Source: Brucella grignonensis (GTDB taxonomy: Bacteria; Pseudomonadota; Alphaproteobacteria; Rhizobiales; Rhizobiaceae). From it: a DNA stretch of 64,000 nucleotides. The stretch lies in the NCBI RefSeq assembly GCF_002252505.1, contig NZ_NNRL01000163.1:625981-689980 (forward strand). Direction: 5' to 3'. The notes beneath the pieces were generated by a model. That model saw only the letters and a program-made list of their open reading frames with translations. It was not told where the DNA came from and ran no database searches. How positions within the stretch are numbered: the stretch's first letter is position 1; each line of letters begins with the position of its first letter. A program made the translations under genes and the position numbers. Positions 26,177 to 35,254 of this stretch are shown in pieces.

Positions 26177-27460
26177 TTACTTGCCTGATTGTTCCCGTTC
26201 GACAGCTCTCCAGCCGATATCCGAGCGATAAAAACCTTCTGGCCAATCGATTTTTTTGACCGCACCATAGGCATTGGCCTGTGCTTCAGCGACCGTTTCG
26301 GCAATAGCTGTAACGTTAAGCACGCGTCCGCCGCTGGCAATGAGCTTGCCGTCTTTCTCTGCCGTACCAGCGTGGAAAACTTTCAGGCCTTCTATGCCTT
26401 CAAGCTTATCGAGGCCGCGAATGACGCTGCCTTTTTTCACGTTGGTTGGATAACCTTCTGCAGCCATGACGACCGTAAGTGCTGGCTGGTCTTTCCATTC
26501 AAGCGAAACTTGATCGAGTTTGCCGTCAACCGCTGCGTTGATGAGGTCGAGCAGGTCGCTTTCAAGGCGCATCATCAGTACCTGGCATTCGGGATCACCG
26601 AAGCGGGTGTTGTATTCAATAAGCTTGGGTCCATCCTTGCCGATCATAAGGCCAAGGAACAGCACGCCCGAGAAAGATGCACCGATTTCTGCCATGCCGC
26701 GCATGGTCGGCTCGATCAGCTCGCGCATGGTGCGTTCAACGATTTCGGGCGTCATCACAGGGGCAGGGGCATAGGCTCCCATGCCGCCAGTGTTTACACC
26801 CGTATCGCCATCGCCGACGCGCTTGTGGTCCTGTGCTGAGCCGAGCGGTAGCGCAGTCTTGCCATCGCAAATGCAGAAAAAGCTGGCTTCCTCGCCATCA
26901 AGAAACTCTTCTACGACTACTTCGGCACCGGCAGAGCCGAATGCACCTTCAAAGCATGCATCGACGGCGTCGAGTGCTTCATCAAGTGTCATGGCAACCA
27001 CCACGCCCTTGCCAGCAGCAAGGCCATCGGCTTTGACAACGATGGGGGCGCCCATTTCGCGAACATAGGCTTTTGCTTTTGGCGCATTGTTGAAGCGACC
27101 ATAAGCGCCAGTCGGAATATCAAAGCGGGCACAAAGGTCTTTGGTGAAGCCTTTGGAGCCTTCAAGCTGGGCTGCAAGCTTTGATGGTCCGAAGACGCGG
27201 ATGTCGGCTGCAGTGAGATCGTCGGCGAGGCCCGCAACGAGTGGTGCTTCTGGACCTACGACGACAAGATCAATGGCTTTTTCCTTCGCAAAGGCGATGA
27301 CGGCTGCGTGGTCGGTCACATCAAGTGCTACGAGCTCTGCATATTCAGCAATGCCGGGGTTGCCGGGAGCGCAATAGAGCTTTTCGAGCTTTGCAGATGC
27401 GGCAAGTTTCCATGCCAGTGCGTGTTCGCGGCCACCTGAACCGATCAACAGAACTTTCAT
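26177..27460 (-). CDS. purD: Phosphoribosylamine--glycine ligase
   Basis: Second step of de novo purine synthesis: joins glycine to phosphoribosylamine using ATP (PurF at 56083 makes the substrate). The 427 residues begin [20 protein letters not shown], then [22 protein letters not shown], and the ATP-grasp loop [14 protein letters not shown]. The signature [21 protein letters not shown] is complete. Start ATG 27460 lies at the correct N-terminus, with CAGGGAGCAAGGC upstream. It is a lone gene; the upstream gap carries a mosaic repeat. Confidence 0.97.
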   Translation of the reverse strand: MKVLLIGSGGREHALAWKLAASAKLEKLYCAPGNPGIAEYAELVALDVTDHAAVIAFAKEKAIDLVVVGPEAPLVAGLADDLTAADIRVFGPSKLAAQLEGSKGFTKDLCARFDIPTGAYGRFNNAPKAKAYVREMGAPIVVKADGLAAGKGVVVAMTLDEALDAVDACFEGAFGSAGAEVVVEEFLDGEEASFFCICDGKTALPLGSAQDHKRVGDGDTGVNTGGMGAYAPAPVMTPEIVERTMRELIEPTMRGMAEIGASFSGVLFLGLMIGKDGPKLIEYNTRFGDPECQVLMMRLESDLLDLINAAVDGKLDQVSLEWKDQPALTVVMAAEGYPTNVKKGSVIRGLDKLEGIEGLKVFHAGTAEKDGKLIASGGRVLNVTAIAETVAEAQANAYGAVKKIDWPEGFYRSDIGWRAVEREQSGK

Positions 27461-27498
27461 GCCTTGCTCCCTGCGCGTGAGATACGTAAATAATTACT

Positions 27499-27601
27499 TA
27501 GAGCGCCGTGCGCCCTCTTGGGCACTAAATACGGACGCTCTACCTTATTTAATCTACGCATCGCGTTTTCCAAAAATCGATTCCGATTTTTCAGCCGATG
27601 C
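27499..27601. repeat. Mosaic palindromic repeat, second sequence type
   Basis: 103 bp made of two palindromes. The first has TAGAGCG near 27499 pairing with CGCTCTA ending at 27542, with an inner GCCC/GGGC stem. The second has GCATCG (27558-27563) pairing with CGATGC (27596-27601), with inner AAAAATCG/CGATTTTT. The layout matches the other repeats but the sequence is distinct, so it is a second subfamily. It lies between the divergent purD and ubiA genes. Confidence 0.8.
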
Positions 27602-27712
27602 TGTAGTTACTTCGGGTCTCTATTGCCCATCGCGTGTGCGAGCAAGGGCAGCGCCGCAATTTTTCGATAAAAAACGGGAGAGGCCGTCGCAGTTTCAGGA
27701 AAGCAGGCAATT

Positions 27713-28714
27713 ATGCAGCATTTAGAGGCACATTCGGATGTCCAGTCGCGGGAAGCTCGCGGACGGGTAAAGGACGCACCATCTGGCCATTGGGTCTACC
27801 GTATTCTGCCACCATGGCTCTGGCCCTATGCACAGCTTGCGCGTTGGGATCGGCCTATCGGCTGGCAGCTTCTATTGTGGCCATGCTGGTGGTCGGCGGC
27901 GCTTGTCGCAGGCGCTGGTGCACAGCCGGGCGACGGTGCATGGGCGGTCATGCCATCACTCTGGCATCTTGTGTTATTCTTTATTGGATCCGTCGCTATG
28001 CGCGGTGCAGGTTGCACCTATAATGACCTTGCCGATCAGGATATTGACGACAAAGTTGACCGTACCCGGTCGCGACCGCTGCCGTCTGGGCAAGTGACGC
28101 GCAAACAGGCCAAATTGTTTCTGGTCTTGCAGGCCCTGGTCGGGCTGGCTGTTGTGTTGCAGTTCAACTGGTTCTCGATCGGGCTTGGGGTCGGCTCACT
28201 GCTGATCGTCGCGGCCTATCCTTTCATGAAGCGTTTTACCAACCTGCCGCAGGTGGTGCTTGGACTTGCCTTCTCCTGGGGTGCACTGATGGGCTGGGCA
28301 GCGGTAGAAGGTTCGCTCGCGCTTCCGCCTGTGCTGCTTTATATTGGTTCGATCCTGTGGGTGATCGGCTATGACACGATTTATGCCCATCAGGACAAGG
28401 AAGATGATGCGCTGGTCGGCGTTGGCTCGACGGCACGCCTCTTCGGAAAACATACCAAGACAGCGCTCATGGTGCTTTATGGTGGGGCGATCGGGTTTTT
28501 CGCGGCGGCTTTCGCAGTGGCTCAGGTGCCAATGCCTGCGCTGGCGGGTCTGCTCGCAGCAGGTGCACATCTTTATCGCCAGATCATTGTGCTCGATATT
28601 GATAATCCGGATCAGTGTCTGAGGTTGTTCAAGTCGAACAACATTGTCGGGCTGATTATCTTTCTGGGCCTTGTGCTGGGAAGTCTTTGGGTGGCGGTCA
28701 AACCGCTGGTCTAG
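27713..28714 (+). CDS. ubiA: 4-hydroxybenzoate polyprenyltransferase
   Basis: Inner-membrane prenyltransferase that attaches the polyprenyl chain (from ddsA) to 4-hydroxybenzoate in ubiquinone synthesis. The 333 residues contain about eight hydrophobic helices. The two Asp-rich Mg-diphosphate motifs are NDLADQDIDDKVD (104-116) and YDTIYAHQDKEDD (220-232). An N-terminal hydrophilic stretch of about 35 residues precedes the first helix, slightly longer than in E. coli UbiA. Start ATG 27713 has AGG about 8 bases upstream. It is followed by a bidirectional terminator shared with pdxH. Confidence 0.95.
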   Translation: MQHLEAHSDVQSREARGRVKDAPSGHWVYRILPPWLWPYAQLARWDRPIGWQLLLWPCWWSAALVAGAGAQPGDGAWAVMPSLWHLVLFFIGSVAMRGAGCTYNDLADQDIDDKVDRTRSRPLPSGQVTRKQAKLFLVLQALVGLAVVLQFNWFSIGLGVGSLLIVAAYPFMKRFTNLPQVVLGLAFSWGALMGWAAVEGSLALPPVLLYIGSILWVIGYDTIYAHQDKEDDALVGVGSTARLFGKHTKTALMVLYGGAIGFFAAAFAVAQVPMPALAGLLAAGAHLYRQIIVLDIDNPDQCLRLFKSNNIVGLIIFLGLVLGSLWVAVKPLV

Positions 28715-28720
28715 AAGATA

Positions 28721-28750
28721 TAAAAAGGCCACCAAAACGGTGGCCTTATT
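28721..28750. terminator. Bidirectional terminator between ubiA and pdxH
   Basis: AAGGCCACC (28725-28733) pairs with GGTGGCCTT (28739-28747). The minus-strand side runs into TTTTTA, so it serves pdxH well; the plus side has ATTTA and serves ubiA less strongly. Confidence 0.85.
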
Positions 28751-28759
28751 TACATTCAA

Positions 28760-29371
28760 CTACGGATAGAGCCTGTCCTTATTCCAGTCACCATCCGGCG
28801 TGGGCCGCGTAAACAACACGCGGTCATGCAGACGGAAGGGACGGTCATGCCAGAACTCGATGGAAGTTGGACGAATGCGGAAACCGGACCAGTGAGCTGG
28901 GCGAGGAATTTCGCCAATGGCATATCGGGCCGTATATTCGGCAACAGCCTTTTCCAGTGCAAAGCGGCTTTCAAGCGGTCGCGACTGTTTGGATGCCCAG
29001 GCACCGATGCGGCTACCACGCGGACGTGAGGCATAATAAGCGTCGGCTTCGGCGTCACTGACCTTTTCAACAGGGCCGCGAACACGCACCTGACGGCGTA
29101 GTGATTTCCAATGAAAGCACATTGCAGCCTTCTCGGCAGACAGGATTTCCTGTCCCTTCGTGCTTTCATAATTGGTGTAGAAGACGAAGCCGTGCTCATC
29201 GAAATCCTTGAGCAATACCATCCGCACATTGGGCATGCCGTCCGGATCGACAGTCGCCAGAGCCAATGCATTTGGATCGTTCAATTCGCTTTTGGTTGCA
29301 TCGTTGAGCCACTCCGCGAAGAGATTGAACGGTTCTGAACTCTGGGTGAAATCTTCGGTGGCGCTGGTCAT
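28760..29371 (-). CDS. pdxH: Pyridoxamine 5'-phosphate oxidase
   Basis: FMN-dependent enzyme making pyridoxal 5'-phosphate. The 203 residues show the family pattern: [60 protein letters not shown], and the C-terminal signature [21 protein letters not shown] with DRVLFTR near the end. Length and ending (WNKDRLYP) are standard, so it is complete. ATG 29371 is the start. It is a single gene convergent with ubiA. Confidence 0.96.
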   Translation of the reverse strand: MTSATEDFTQSSEPFNLFAEWLNDATKSELNDPNALALATVDPDGMPNVRMVLLKDFDEHGFVFYTNYESTKGQEILSAEKAAMCFHWKSLRRQVRVRGPVEKVSDAEADAYYASRPRGSRIGAWASKQSRPLESRFALEKAVAEYTARYAIGEIPRPAHWSGFRIRPTSIEFWHDRPFRLHDRVLFTRPTPDGDWNKDRLYP

Positions 29372-29657
29372 ATTTTCTGTTTCGCAGTTCGATTGGAAAG
29401 CATGTTCACTTGTTTGCGATTGGGAACCTCGTCCAATTCGTAAGCTTTGTCCATGCCTGGTTGTTGCGGCAGATTAGAGCATTCGATCCAAAAACGCGCT
29501 TTGGCTGCTCACAAACTTTGAACGACAGAAGCTGTGCCTACCAATTTTATACCGTTGTTCTTTGATATTGATTTGTTTACCTTGCCCGCGAACCGCTTGT
29601 TAACTCCATATCCCCCATAATTCCTACATCTTTAGGATGTATTATAAGGGAAGACCG

Positions 29658-30128
29658 TTGGCTGCTCTATCCGCTCGCCGCGAAAAATATGACGACTCTA
29701 CAGTTTCTGGTATGGCACTTCTGCGCCATGTAGCTCTTGCTATGGTTGTTATGTCGTTGGCTGGCTGCGCCATGGGCGGAGTGAGTATTGAAAAAGCGGT
29801 GCCTGATTCTTCAATGATTACCGGCTCGGTGAAACCCGCGCAGAAAACTGAGACGGATACAGGCAAGCTCTCCGACCAGTCGACTATCAAGGGCATCGTA
29901 TCGGCGCTCGATTTCACCCAATGGGGCAAGAAACCTGTTCCGTGGGCTAATCCAGATACCGGCAGTCAGGGTACAATCACGACGGTTGCAGAGACAAAAT
30001 CTGGCGATGGTCTGTGCCGCCAATTTGAAACTTCGCGCGAAGCCTTTGATGGTGTTTCTATTTATCGCGGTGAGACCTGCATGCAGCGCGGTGGCCAGTG
30101 GACCCTGACATCATTCGCACCAATTTAA
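29658..30128 (+). CDS. Lipoprotein of the RT0821/Lpp0805 surface-protein type
   Basis: Exported lipoprotein: a hydrophobic stretch LLRHVALAMVVMSLAGC ends in a lipobox (LAGC), then a Ser/Thr-rich linker. The globular end has two Cys residues (GLCRQFET and GETCMQRGGQWTL), the pattern of the small surface-antigen family seen in alphaproteobacteria. Start is uncertain. TTG 29658 has AAGGGAAG at 29646-29653 and gives 156 residues with a longish hydrophilic lead. ATG 29712 would place the signal peptide right at the N-terminus but has no ribosome site; an ATG at 29637 also exists. Function unknown. Confidence 0.75.
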   Translation: MAALSARREKYDDSTVSGMALLRHVALAMVVMSLAGCAMGGVSIEKAVPDSSMITGSVKPAQKTETDTGKLSDQSTIKGIVSALDFTQWGKKPVPWANPDTGSQGTITTVAETKSGDGLCRQFETSREAFDGVSIYRGETCMQRGGQWTLTSFAPI

Positions 30129-30230
30129 AGCATTTTCAGCAAAAGCGGGAACCGGTTTTGCGTTCCGAAACGCGCAAAATAAAGAGATAAAAGGATTCCA
30201 ACGGCTCAATCTTAGCTGGAAGGGCTCTCA
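30128..30230. repeat. Diverged copy of the mosaic repeat
   Basis: The first palindrome (GCATTTTCAGCAAAAGC...GGTTTTGCG) and the linker (AAAATAAAGAGATA) are clear. The second palindrome (about 30190-30230) has lost most of its symmetry. It begins directly after the lipoprotein stop. Confidence 0.65.
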
Positions 30231-30345
30231 GCTTTCTGGGAAACAATCCTCTATAACTCTGGAAGTTTCTGCGCTTAGTGCGCATATTATGGCAAACTGA
30301 GTCTAACGACTGAGATTACAGTCATTTTTCCTGAATGAGGACTTT

Positions 30346-31293
30346 ATGCGCGATCCCTATAGCGTGCTGGGCGTCGCCAAAACGGCGAAGCCCGAGGAAA
30401 TAAAATCGGCTTTTCGCAAGTTGGCCAAGAAGCACCATCCGGATCAGAACCAGGATGACCCGAAGGCGCAAGAGCGTTTTGCGGAAGTAAATCAAGCCTA
30501 CGAGATCGTTGGCGACAAAGACAAACGTGGCCAATTTGATCGCGGCGAAATCGACGCCGAAGGCAAGCCAGCCTTTCAGGGCTTTGGCGGGCAGGGCGGT
30601 GGTTTTGGTGGTGCCGGTGGTGATCCATTCGGTGGCTTCCGCCAGCGTGGCGGCAACAGCCATTTTGATTTTCGCGGTGCCGGTGGTGGGCAACAGGGCG
30701 GCTTCGGTGGCGCGGAAGACATATTGAACGATCTGTTCGGTGGTGCCTTTGGCGGCGGTGCCCGTGGTGGTGCACGTCAGCAGCGTGGACCTGTGAAGGG
30801 CAGTGATCTCGCCGCGTCTATCAACATTACGCTTGAGCAGGCAGCGGGGGCCGACAAGGTCGAAGCCGTGTTTCCGAACGGCAAGCATCTGAAGATCAAG
30901 CTTCCGCAGTTTGTTGAGGACGGTCAGACCATCCGGCTTAAAGGGCAAGGCGAACACATTGTCGGCGGTACGCCCGGCGATGCTCTGGTGACGATTCACT
31001 TCAAGCCAAGCACGCGCTTCAAGCTTGAAGGCCGCGATGTTCACGTTGATCTTCCTGTCGAGCTTGCCGACGCGGTTCTTGGAGGAAAAGCGGAAGTTGA
31101 TACACTCAACGGCCGCATAGCCGTCAAAGTTCCGGCATGGTCCAGTTCCGACAAGGTACTGCGCCTGAAAGGCAAAGGTTTGCCGCTCAAGGCCGGTGGT
31201 CATGGCGATCTTTATGTCCATGTCCGTATCATGCTGCCGGAAGGCGGCGACGCAGAGCTGGAAGAGTTTTTGCGCCAGCGCAAAGCTGACTAA
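30346..31293 (+). CDS. DnaJ-class co-chaperone without zinc finger (CbpA-like)
   Basis: 315 residues. The N-terminal J domain (1-65) has the DnaK-stimulating HPD motif (His31-Pro32-Asp33). A long Gly/Phe-rich linker (about 80-150) follows, then the two-barrel C-terminal substrate-binding domain (about 155-310; [22 protein letters not shown] start, [17 protein letters not shown]). The four CxxCxGxG zinc repeats of true DnaJ are absent, so it is a type II J-protein like CbpA. It presumably works with DnaK. It lies between two mosaic repeats and upstream of fabI. Confidence 0.92.
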   Translation: MRDPYSVLGVAKTAKPEEIKSAFRKLAKKHHPDQNQDDPKAQERFAEVNQAYEIVGDKDKRGQFDRGEIDAEGKPAFQGFGGQGGGFGGAGGDPFGGFRQRGGNSHFDFRGAGGGQQGGFGGAEDILNDLFGGAFGGGARGGARQQRGPVKGSDLAASINITLEQAAGADKVEAVFPNGKHLKIKLPQFVEDGQTIRLKGQGEHIVGGTPGDALVTIHFKPSTRFKLEGRDVHVDLPVELADAVLGGKAEVDTLNGRIAVKVPAWSSSDKVLRLKGKGLPLKAGGHGDLYVHVRIMLPEGGDAELEEFLRQRKAD

Positions 31294-31300
31294 CGCTGAC

Positions 31301-31403
31301 TAGAGCATTTCCTGTTTTTCTTGAATCATTGGAAATGCTCAATCTCTTTGTTTTTTCGCATTGTCCGACGCAAAACCGCTTCGCACTTTGCTGGAAATGC
31401 TCC
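31301..31403. repeat. Mosaic palindromic repeat, inverted copy
   Basis: 103 bp, close to the reverse complement of the copy at 21020-21125. The TAGAGCATTTCC/GGAAATGCTC palindrome comes first (31301-31340), then the linker (CTCTTTGTTTTTTC), then the CGACGCAAAACCGCTTCGCA palindrome up to 31403. It lies 8 bases after the DnaJ-like gene stop. Confidence 0.88.
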
Positions 31404-31420
31404 AGGTCAATTAGTGGTTT

Positions 31421-31472
31421 GATTCCGACATTTGCGTCCCTTGCTTACAAGCACCGGACAAATGCCGGAATC
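31421..31472. other. Long inverted repeat upstream of fabI
   Basis: GATTCCGACATTTG (31421-31434) pairs with CAAATGCCGGAATC (31459-31472) with one mismatch, around a 24-base loop. No T tract follows. The remaining 200 bases up to fabI contain no convincing gene. Confidence 0.55.
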
Positions 31473-31678
31473 AACCGAATCTGCGCTGAGAGCCGTTGCT
31501 GCATTCAGCCCGGGGAACGTCGCTTGGTGACGCTTTCCCCCGCTGTAGCCGATGCACGCGCACAACTGTGCTGTGCGATAAAATCACAATACCCGGCTTT
31601 TTACGCGCAATTGCTTGAAGCCTGTGCAAGCCTGTGCGATAGGGCATCTAGTTGATTATATTTCAATGAGGACCCTTA

Positions 31679-32497
31679 ATGACCGCAAAGTCAGGTTTGT
31701 TGCAGGGCAAGCGCGGATTGATTCTGGGCGTAGCCAACAACCGTTCCATCGCCTGGGGTATTGCCAAGGCCGCTCGTGAAGCTGGTGCGGAACTCGCGTT
31801 CACCTATCAGGGTGATGCGTTGAAGAAACGCGTTGAGCCACTGGCTGAAGAATTGGACGCTTTCGTTGCTGGACATTGCGATGTCGCTGACGGCGCAAGC
31901 ATTGATGCTGTTTTTGAAGCGCTTGAGAAGAAGTGGGGCAAGCTCGACTTCGTCGTGCACGCCATCGGTTTCTCCGACAAGGACGAACTGACTGGCCGTT
32001 ACGTCGATACAAGCGAAGCCAATTTCCAGAACACGATGCTGATTTCAGTCTATTCGCTTACGGCCATTTCGCGCCGTGCAGAAAAGCTGATGGCTGATGG
32101 CGGTTCTATTTTGACGCTGACCTATTACGGTGCTGAAAAAGTTATGCCGAACTACAACGTCATGGGCGTTGCAAAGGCAGCACTTGAAGCAAGCGTAAAA
32201 TATCTCGCTGTCGATCTTGGACCACAGAATATTCGCGTCAACGCGATTTCAGCTGGCCCGATCAAGACGCTTGCCGCATCCGGCATTGGCGACTTCCGTT
32301 ATATTCTCAAGTGGAACGAATATAACGCGCCGCTGCGCCGTACCGTGACCATCGATGAAGTGGGCGATGTTGGCCTCTACTTCCTCTCCGACCTGTCTCG
32401 CTCGGTTACCGGCGAAGTGCACCATGCCGACAGCGGCTATCATGTCATTGGCATGAAGGCGGTCGATGCGCCGGATATTTCGGTCGTCAAGGACTGA
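31679..32497 (+). CDS. fabI: Enoyl-ACP reductase (NADH)
   Basis: Reduces enoyl-ACP in the last step of each fatty-acid elongation cycle; target of triclosan-type inhibitors in the family. The 272 residues open with LQGKRGLILGVANNRSIAWGIAKA, the NADH-binding Rossmann loop of FabI. The catalytic pair is Tyr159 and Lys166 (Y-x6-K in NYNVMGVAKAALE), with the conserved TYYGAEKV just before. The segment RVNAISAGPIKTLAASGI is the substrate-loop signature. GAGGAC precedes ATG 31679. It ends in its own strong terminator, so it is a separate transcription unit. Confidence 0.96.
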   Translation: MTAKSGLLQGKRGLILGVANNRSIAWGIAKAAREAGAELAFTYQGDALKKRVEPLAEELDAFVAGHCDVADGASIDAVFEALEKKWGKLDFVVHAIGFSDKDELTGRYVDTSEANFQNTMLISVYSLTAISRRAEKLMADGGSILTLTYYGAEKVMPNYNVMGVAKAALEASVKYLAVDLGPQNIRVNAISAGPIKTLAASGIGDFRYILKWNEYNAPLRRTVTIDEVGDVGLYFLSDLSRSVTGEVHHADSGYHVIGMKAVDAPDISVVKD

Positions 32498-32510
32498 GAC
32501 GGATAATACA

Positions 32511-32547
32511 AAATCCCGAAAAGTTGACCGACTTTTCGGGATTTTTC
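32511..32547 (+). terminator. Terminator of fabI
   Basis: Fourteen-base-pair stem, AAATCCCGAAAAGT (32511-32524) with ACTTTTCGGGATTT (32531-32544), and a T tract. It is symmetric enough to stop transcription from both strands. Confidence 0.93.
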
Positions 32548-32644
32548 TTATGTCTTTCCGGTGCAGGAAGGCTATCGAGTAAAGAGCACATGCGCAAAAC
32601 TGCGCGTCATACGATGAAATCAAGCGGCAGATAGAGGTAGGCTT

Positions 32645-33235
32645 TTGGCTCGGGAGATCATCTACTTTTCGCGTCACGGCGAGACCGACTGGAATGTTTC
32701 GCAGCGCATTCAGGGGCAACTCGATATTGATATCAATGCCCATGGTCGCACGCAGGCCGATCGTAACGGGGATATGCTGAAATCACTGATCGGCAATGGG
32801 GCAGGTTACGATTTCGTGGCAAGCCCGCTGCGCCGCACGCGCGAGACGATGGAACGTATTCGTTTACGCATGGGGCTCGACCCTTACGACTTCCGCACCG
32901 ATCCGCAATTGATGGAAGTGAATTTTGGCGACTGGCAAGGCTTCATGATGGAAGACATTGCCAAGGAGAGCATCGATCTCGTCGAAGCCCGCGCCCGCGA
33001 CAAATGGAATTTCATCCCGCCGGGCGAAACTGCAGAAAGCTATATGCGGCTTTCACAGCGGATTGGTCGCTGGGTTGAAGCTGTGGAATGGCCAACCGTT
33101 TGCGTGACGCATGGCGGCTGCATCCGCACCCTGTTCTATCTCTACGGCGATATGGACGGCCACGCCGCCGCAAACCTCTCCATTCCACAGGATAAAATTC
33201 TGAAGTTTGAAAACGGCAAGCTTGAGTGGGTTTAA
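32645..33235 (+). CDS. Histidine phosphatase family protein
   Basis: 196-residue phosphoglycerate-mutase-like phosphatase. The catalytic motif is RHGETDWN (Arg10, His11), with a second Arg in SPLRRTRETMERI and the late His in CVTHGGCIRTLF. The acid-base Glu lies in MEVNFGDWQGF. Substrate unknown; the family covers sugar phosphates, nucleotide and cobalamin intermediates. Start TTG 32645 is set by GAGG at 32635-32638, 6 bases upstream, and no ATG fits. It is followed by the metallophosphoesterase gene in the same direction, 76 bases on. Confidence 0.88.
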   Translation: MAREIIYFSRHGETDWNVSQRIQGQLDIDINAHGRTQADRNGDMLKSLIGNGAGYDFVASPLRRTRETMERIRLRMGLDPYDFRTDPQLMEVNFGDWQGFMMEDIAKESIDLVEARARDKWNFIPPGETAESYMRLSQRIGRWVEAVEWPTVCVTHGGCIRTLFYLYGDMDGHAAANLSIPQDKILKFENGKLEWV

Positions 33236-33311
33236 AAAGCCGGATAGCTTTTCAGGTCTATGAGGCGGTGTCGTTATACCGCGCTGAAAAGCTTCATCTT
33301 GCGAGAAAAAC

Positions 33312-34070
33312 ATGCCCTTCAAGCGCTTTGCGGTTATTGCAGATATTCACGGCAACAGCGATGCGCTGGCGGCTGTGCTCACTGATATAGATGCCCTGCG
33401 CATTGAGACTATCATTAATCTTGGTGACCATCTGAGCGGGCCGCTCGCGGCTCGCGAAACCGCAGATATACTGATGGCACGCGAGATGATCTCCATTCGT
33501 GGCAATCATGACCGCTGGTTGGTGGAAAAGCCTGTCGCCGAGATGGGGCCTTCGGATCGCGTTGCTTTTGAGCAAATCGAAGAGCAGCACCTTGCATGGC
33601 TGCGGAATTTGCCCGCGACGCTGACACTGGCGGATGGGCGAATTTTCATCTGCCATGGTACACCGACGAGCGATATCACTTACTGGCTGGAAACGGTCAC
33701 CGTCACTGGCGATGTTGTTCTGCGCGGACGTGATGAAATTGAAGCGGAAGCAGAAGATATTGCTGCCTCGCTTATCCTCTGTGGTCACACGCACACGCCG
33801 CGCGTGGTGCGTTTGAGTGACGGTCGCCAGATCGTCAATCCCGGAAGTGTGGGCTGCCCGGGCTATGATGATGACCAGCCGGTGCCGCATATTGTCCAAA
33901 CCGGAACGCCGAATGCCTCTTATGCCATAATCGAAAGCAGTGCGTTGGGCTGGCAGGTCACGTTCCGCAGTATTCCCTATGATACGACACGTATGGCTTC
34001 GCTGGCCGAACAAGCGGGCAGGCCGGAATGGGCTCGTGTCATCCGCAGCGGATGGCTTCGGAAGGCATAG
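33312..34070 (+). CDS. Metallophosphoesterase (calcineurin-like, YfcE/ApaH-related)
   Basis: 252 residues with the full two-metal phosphoesterase set: FAVIADIHGN (Asp11, His13), NLGDHLSGP, IRGNHDRWL, the later FICHGTP and CGHTHTPRV, and NPGSVGCPG. This is the small cytoplasmic phosphodiesterase/phosphatase subgroup. Its substrate cannot be predicted. ATG 33312 follows GAGAAAAAC. The gene ends 75 bases before the RES/Xre module, whose promoter occupies the gap. Confidence 0.9.
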   Translation: MPFKRFAVIADIHGNSDALAAVLTDIDALRIETIINLGDHLSGPLAARETADILMAREMISIRGNHDRWLVEKPVAEMGPSDRVAFEQIEEQHLAWLRNLPATLTLADGRIFICHGTPTSDITYWLETVTVTGDVVLRGRDEIEAEAEDIAASLILCGHTHTPRVVRLSDGRQIVNPGSVGCPGYDDDQPVPHIVQTGTPNASYAIIESSALGWQVTFRSIPYDTTRMASLAEQAGRPEWARVIRSGWLRKA

Positions 34071-34095
34071 GGTCGTAGGTCGTAAAGCGCCTTTA

Positions 34096-34129
34096 TTGTC
34101 ATTTGGCAAAAATATGCTATATTTCTGCC
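34096..34129 (+). promoter_or_regulatory. Promoter with overlapping operator of the RES/Xre module
   Basis: A -35 TTGTCA (34096-34101) and a -10 TATATT (34118-34123) are spaced 16 bp. A 25-bp inverted repeat covers the spacer and -10: GGCAAAAATAT (34105-34115), centre GCT, ATATTTCTGCC (34119-34129), one mismatch. This is the expected layout for repression by the antitoxin or the toxin-antitoxin complex. Confidence 0.72.
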
Positions 34130-34145
34130 ATAAGGATGATGAGCG

Positions 34146-34559
34146 ATGGAACTTCAGCCAATCAGCATAACGCCTGTAGGCGGTCTGACAAGCGTGATCA
34201 CCGACGAGGAAGCGGGTGCACTTGCACGGACCACAGTCAATTTGCTTAAGGTTTGGAAGCTGTCGGATGCTGAGGCCTGCACGCTTTTGGGCGATATGTC
34301 CCCGCGCACCTGGGCGCGTTGGAAAGAAGGCACTATAGGCCGCATCGATCGCGATCTGCGGATGCGGATGGCGCATCTCATGGGCATTCATAAAGGTCTG
34401 CGTTATCTGTTTCGAGATGCTGCGCGCGGTTATGCCTGGATCAGGAAACCCAATGCCGCCTTTGGTGGGCTTTCGGCGCTTGATCTCATGCTGCGTGGTG
34501 AAATCTCTGATCTCGCTGCCCTCCGCGACTGGCTGAATGCGGAGCGCGGTGCATGGTAA
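34146..34559 (+). CDS. Xre/MbcA/ParS-family antitoxin
   Basis: 137-residue antitoxin of a RES-Xre type II toxin-antitoxin pair. The middle has a Xre-like helix-turn-helix (about 40-80, LSDAEACTLLGDMSPRTWARWKEG). The C-terminal toxin-binding (DUF2384) domain ends in NAAFGGLSALDLMLRGEISDL and ALRDWLNAERGAW. It should neutralise the RES protein encoded next and repress its own promoter through the palindrome at 34105-34129. AAGGATGATGAGCG precedes ATG 34146. It overlaps the toxin gene by 7 bases, so translation is coupled. Confidence 0.92.
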   Translation: MELQPISITPVGGLTSVITDEEAGALARTTVNLLKVWKLSDAEACTLLGDMSPRTWARWKEGTIGRIDRDLRMRMAHLMGIHKGLRYLFRDAARGYAWIRKPNAAFGGLSALDLMLRGEISDLAALRDWLNAERGAW

Positions 34560-35251
34560 GTGGGCTGGCCGTAAAGCGCCCGGTTCACTGGCCGCAGACC
34601 TATCGCATCATCCGCTCCATCTATCCCCCCATTGATCTGTTTGAAGATATTGCCGACCCCCGCGATTGGGAGGCCTTGGCTTCAGTTGAAGAGAAAACCA
34701 ATCCGCGTATTCGTTTCGAGATAGGTGATCTCGGCAAGGTGCCTGCCGATCGGCGAGTAGCGGGGCAGGGCGCTTCCTATGTAATGGCACCATTCGTGCA
34801 TTGCTCCAGGCAGCGTCCCGGCCGCTTTAGCGACGGAAGCTATGGTATCTATTACGCGGCGGACCAGGAAAATGTGGCAGTTGCTGAAACCATCCACCAT
34901 TATGAAAAATTCATGCGCGCGACCAATGAAGAACCTGGCTGGACTTCAGACTTTCGGGTGCTGATTGGGAGTGTCGGTCGCGAACTCGATGATGTGAGCA
35001 AGGTCCCGGACGTGCTTGATCCGGTTGATTATACGGCTTCACATGTCGAGGGGCGAGAACTGCGCGCTCAGGGGAGCCATGGGCTGCTATGGCCAAGTGT
35101 GCGGATGCGCGGCGGGTTCTGTATCGGGGTTTTCTGGCCGAATGTTATAACGATTCCCGTTCAGGGACGACATTACAGCTATCATTGGAACGGAGCCCGC
35201 GTCGATTTTGTTCGCCAGTACGACACGGGCACGGTGCTCGAAGTGAAATGA
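34553..35251 (+). CDS. RES-domain toxin (NAD+-degrading family)
   Basis: 232-residue RES protein. Characterised members of this family act by degrading NAD+. The RES core lies near residues 85-220. It shows GRFSDGSYGIYYAADQE (conserved Arg and Tyr) and NVAVAETIHHYEKFM (conserved Glu), plus the expected C-terminal half with GRHYSYHWNGARVDF. The length is normal and the frame is intact, so the toxin is probably functional. ATG 34553 overlaps the antitoxin stop. The pair sits between housekeeping genes, with a likely promoter only upstream of the antitoxin. Confidence 0.92.
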   Translation: MVSGLAVKRPVHWPQTYRIIRSIYPPIDLFEDIADPRDWEALASVEEKTNPRIRFEIGDLGKVPADRRVAGQGASYVMAPFVHCSRQRPGRFSDGSYGIYYAADQENVAVAETIHHYEKFMRATNEEPGWTSDFRVLIGSVGRELDDVSKVPDVLDPVDYTASHVEGRELRAQGSHGLLWPSVRMRGGFCIGVFWPNVITIPVQGRHYSYHWNGARVDFVRQYDTGTVLEVK

Positions 35252-35254
35252 TAT

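Noticed and set aside
33294-34391. 365-codon minus-strand frame opposite the metallophosphoesterase and antitoxin genes
   Set aside because: It overlaps intact plus-strand genes with complete motifs, and the toxin-antitoxin promoter lies inside it. Composition is that of an antisense shadow.
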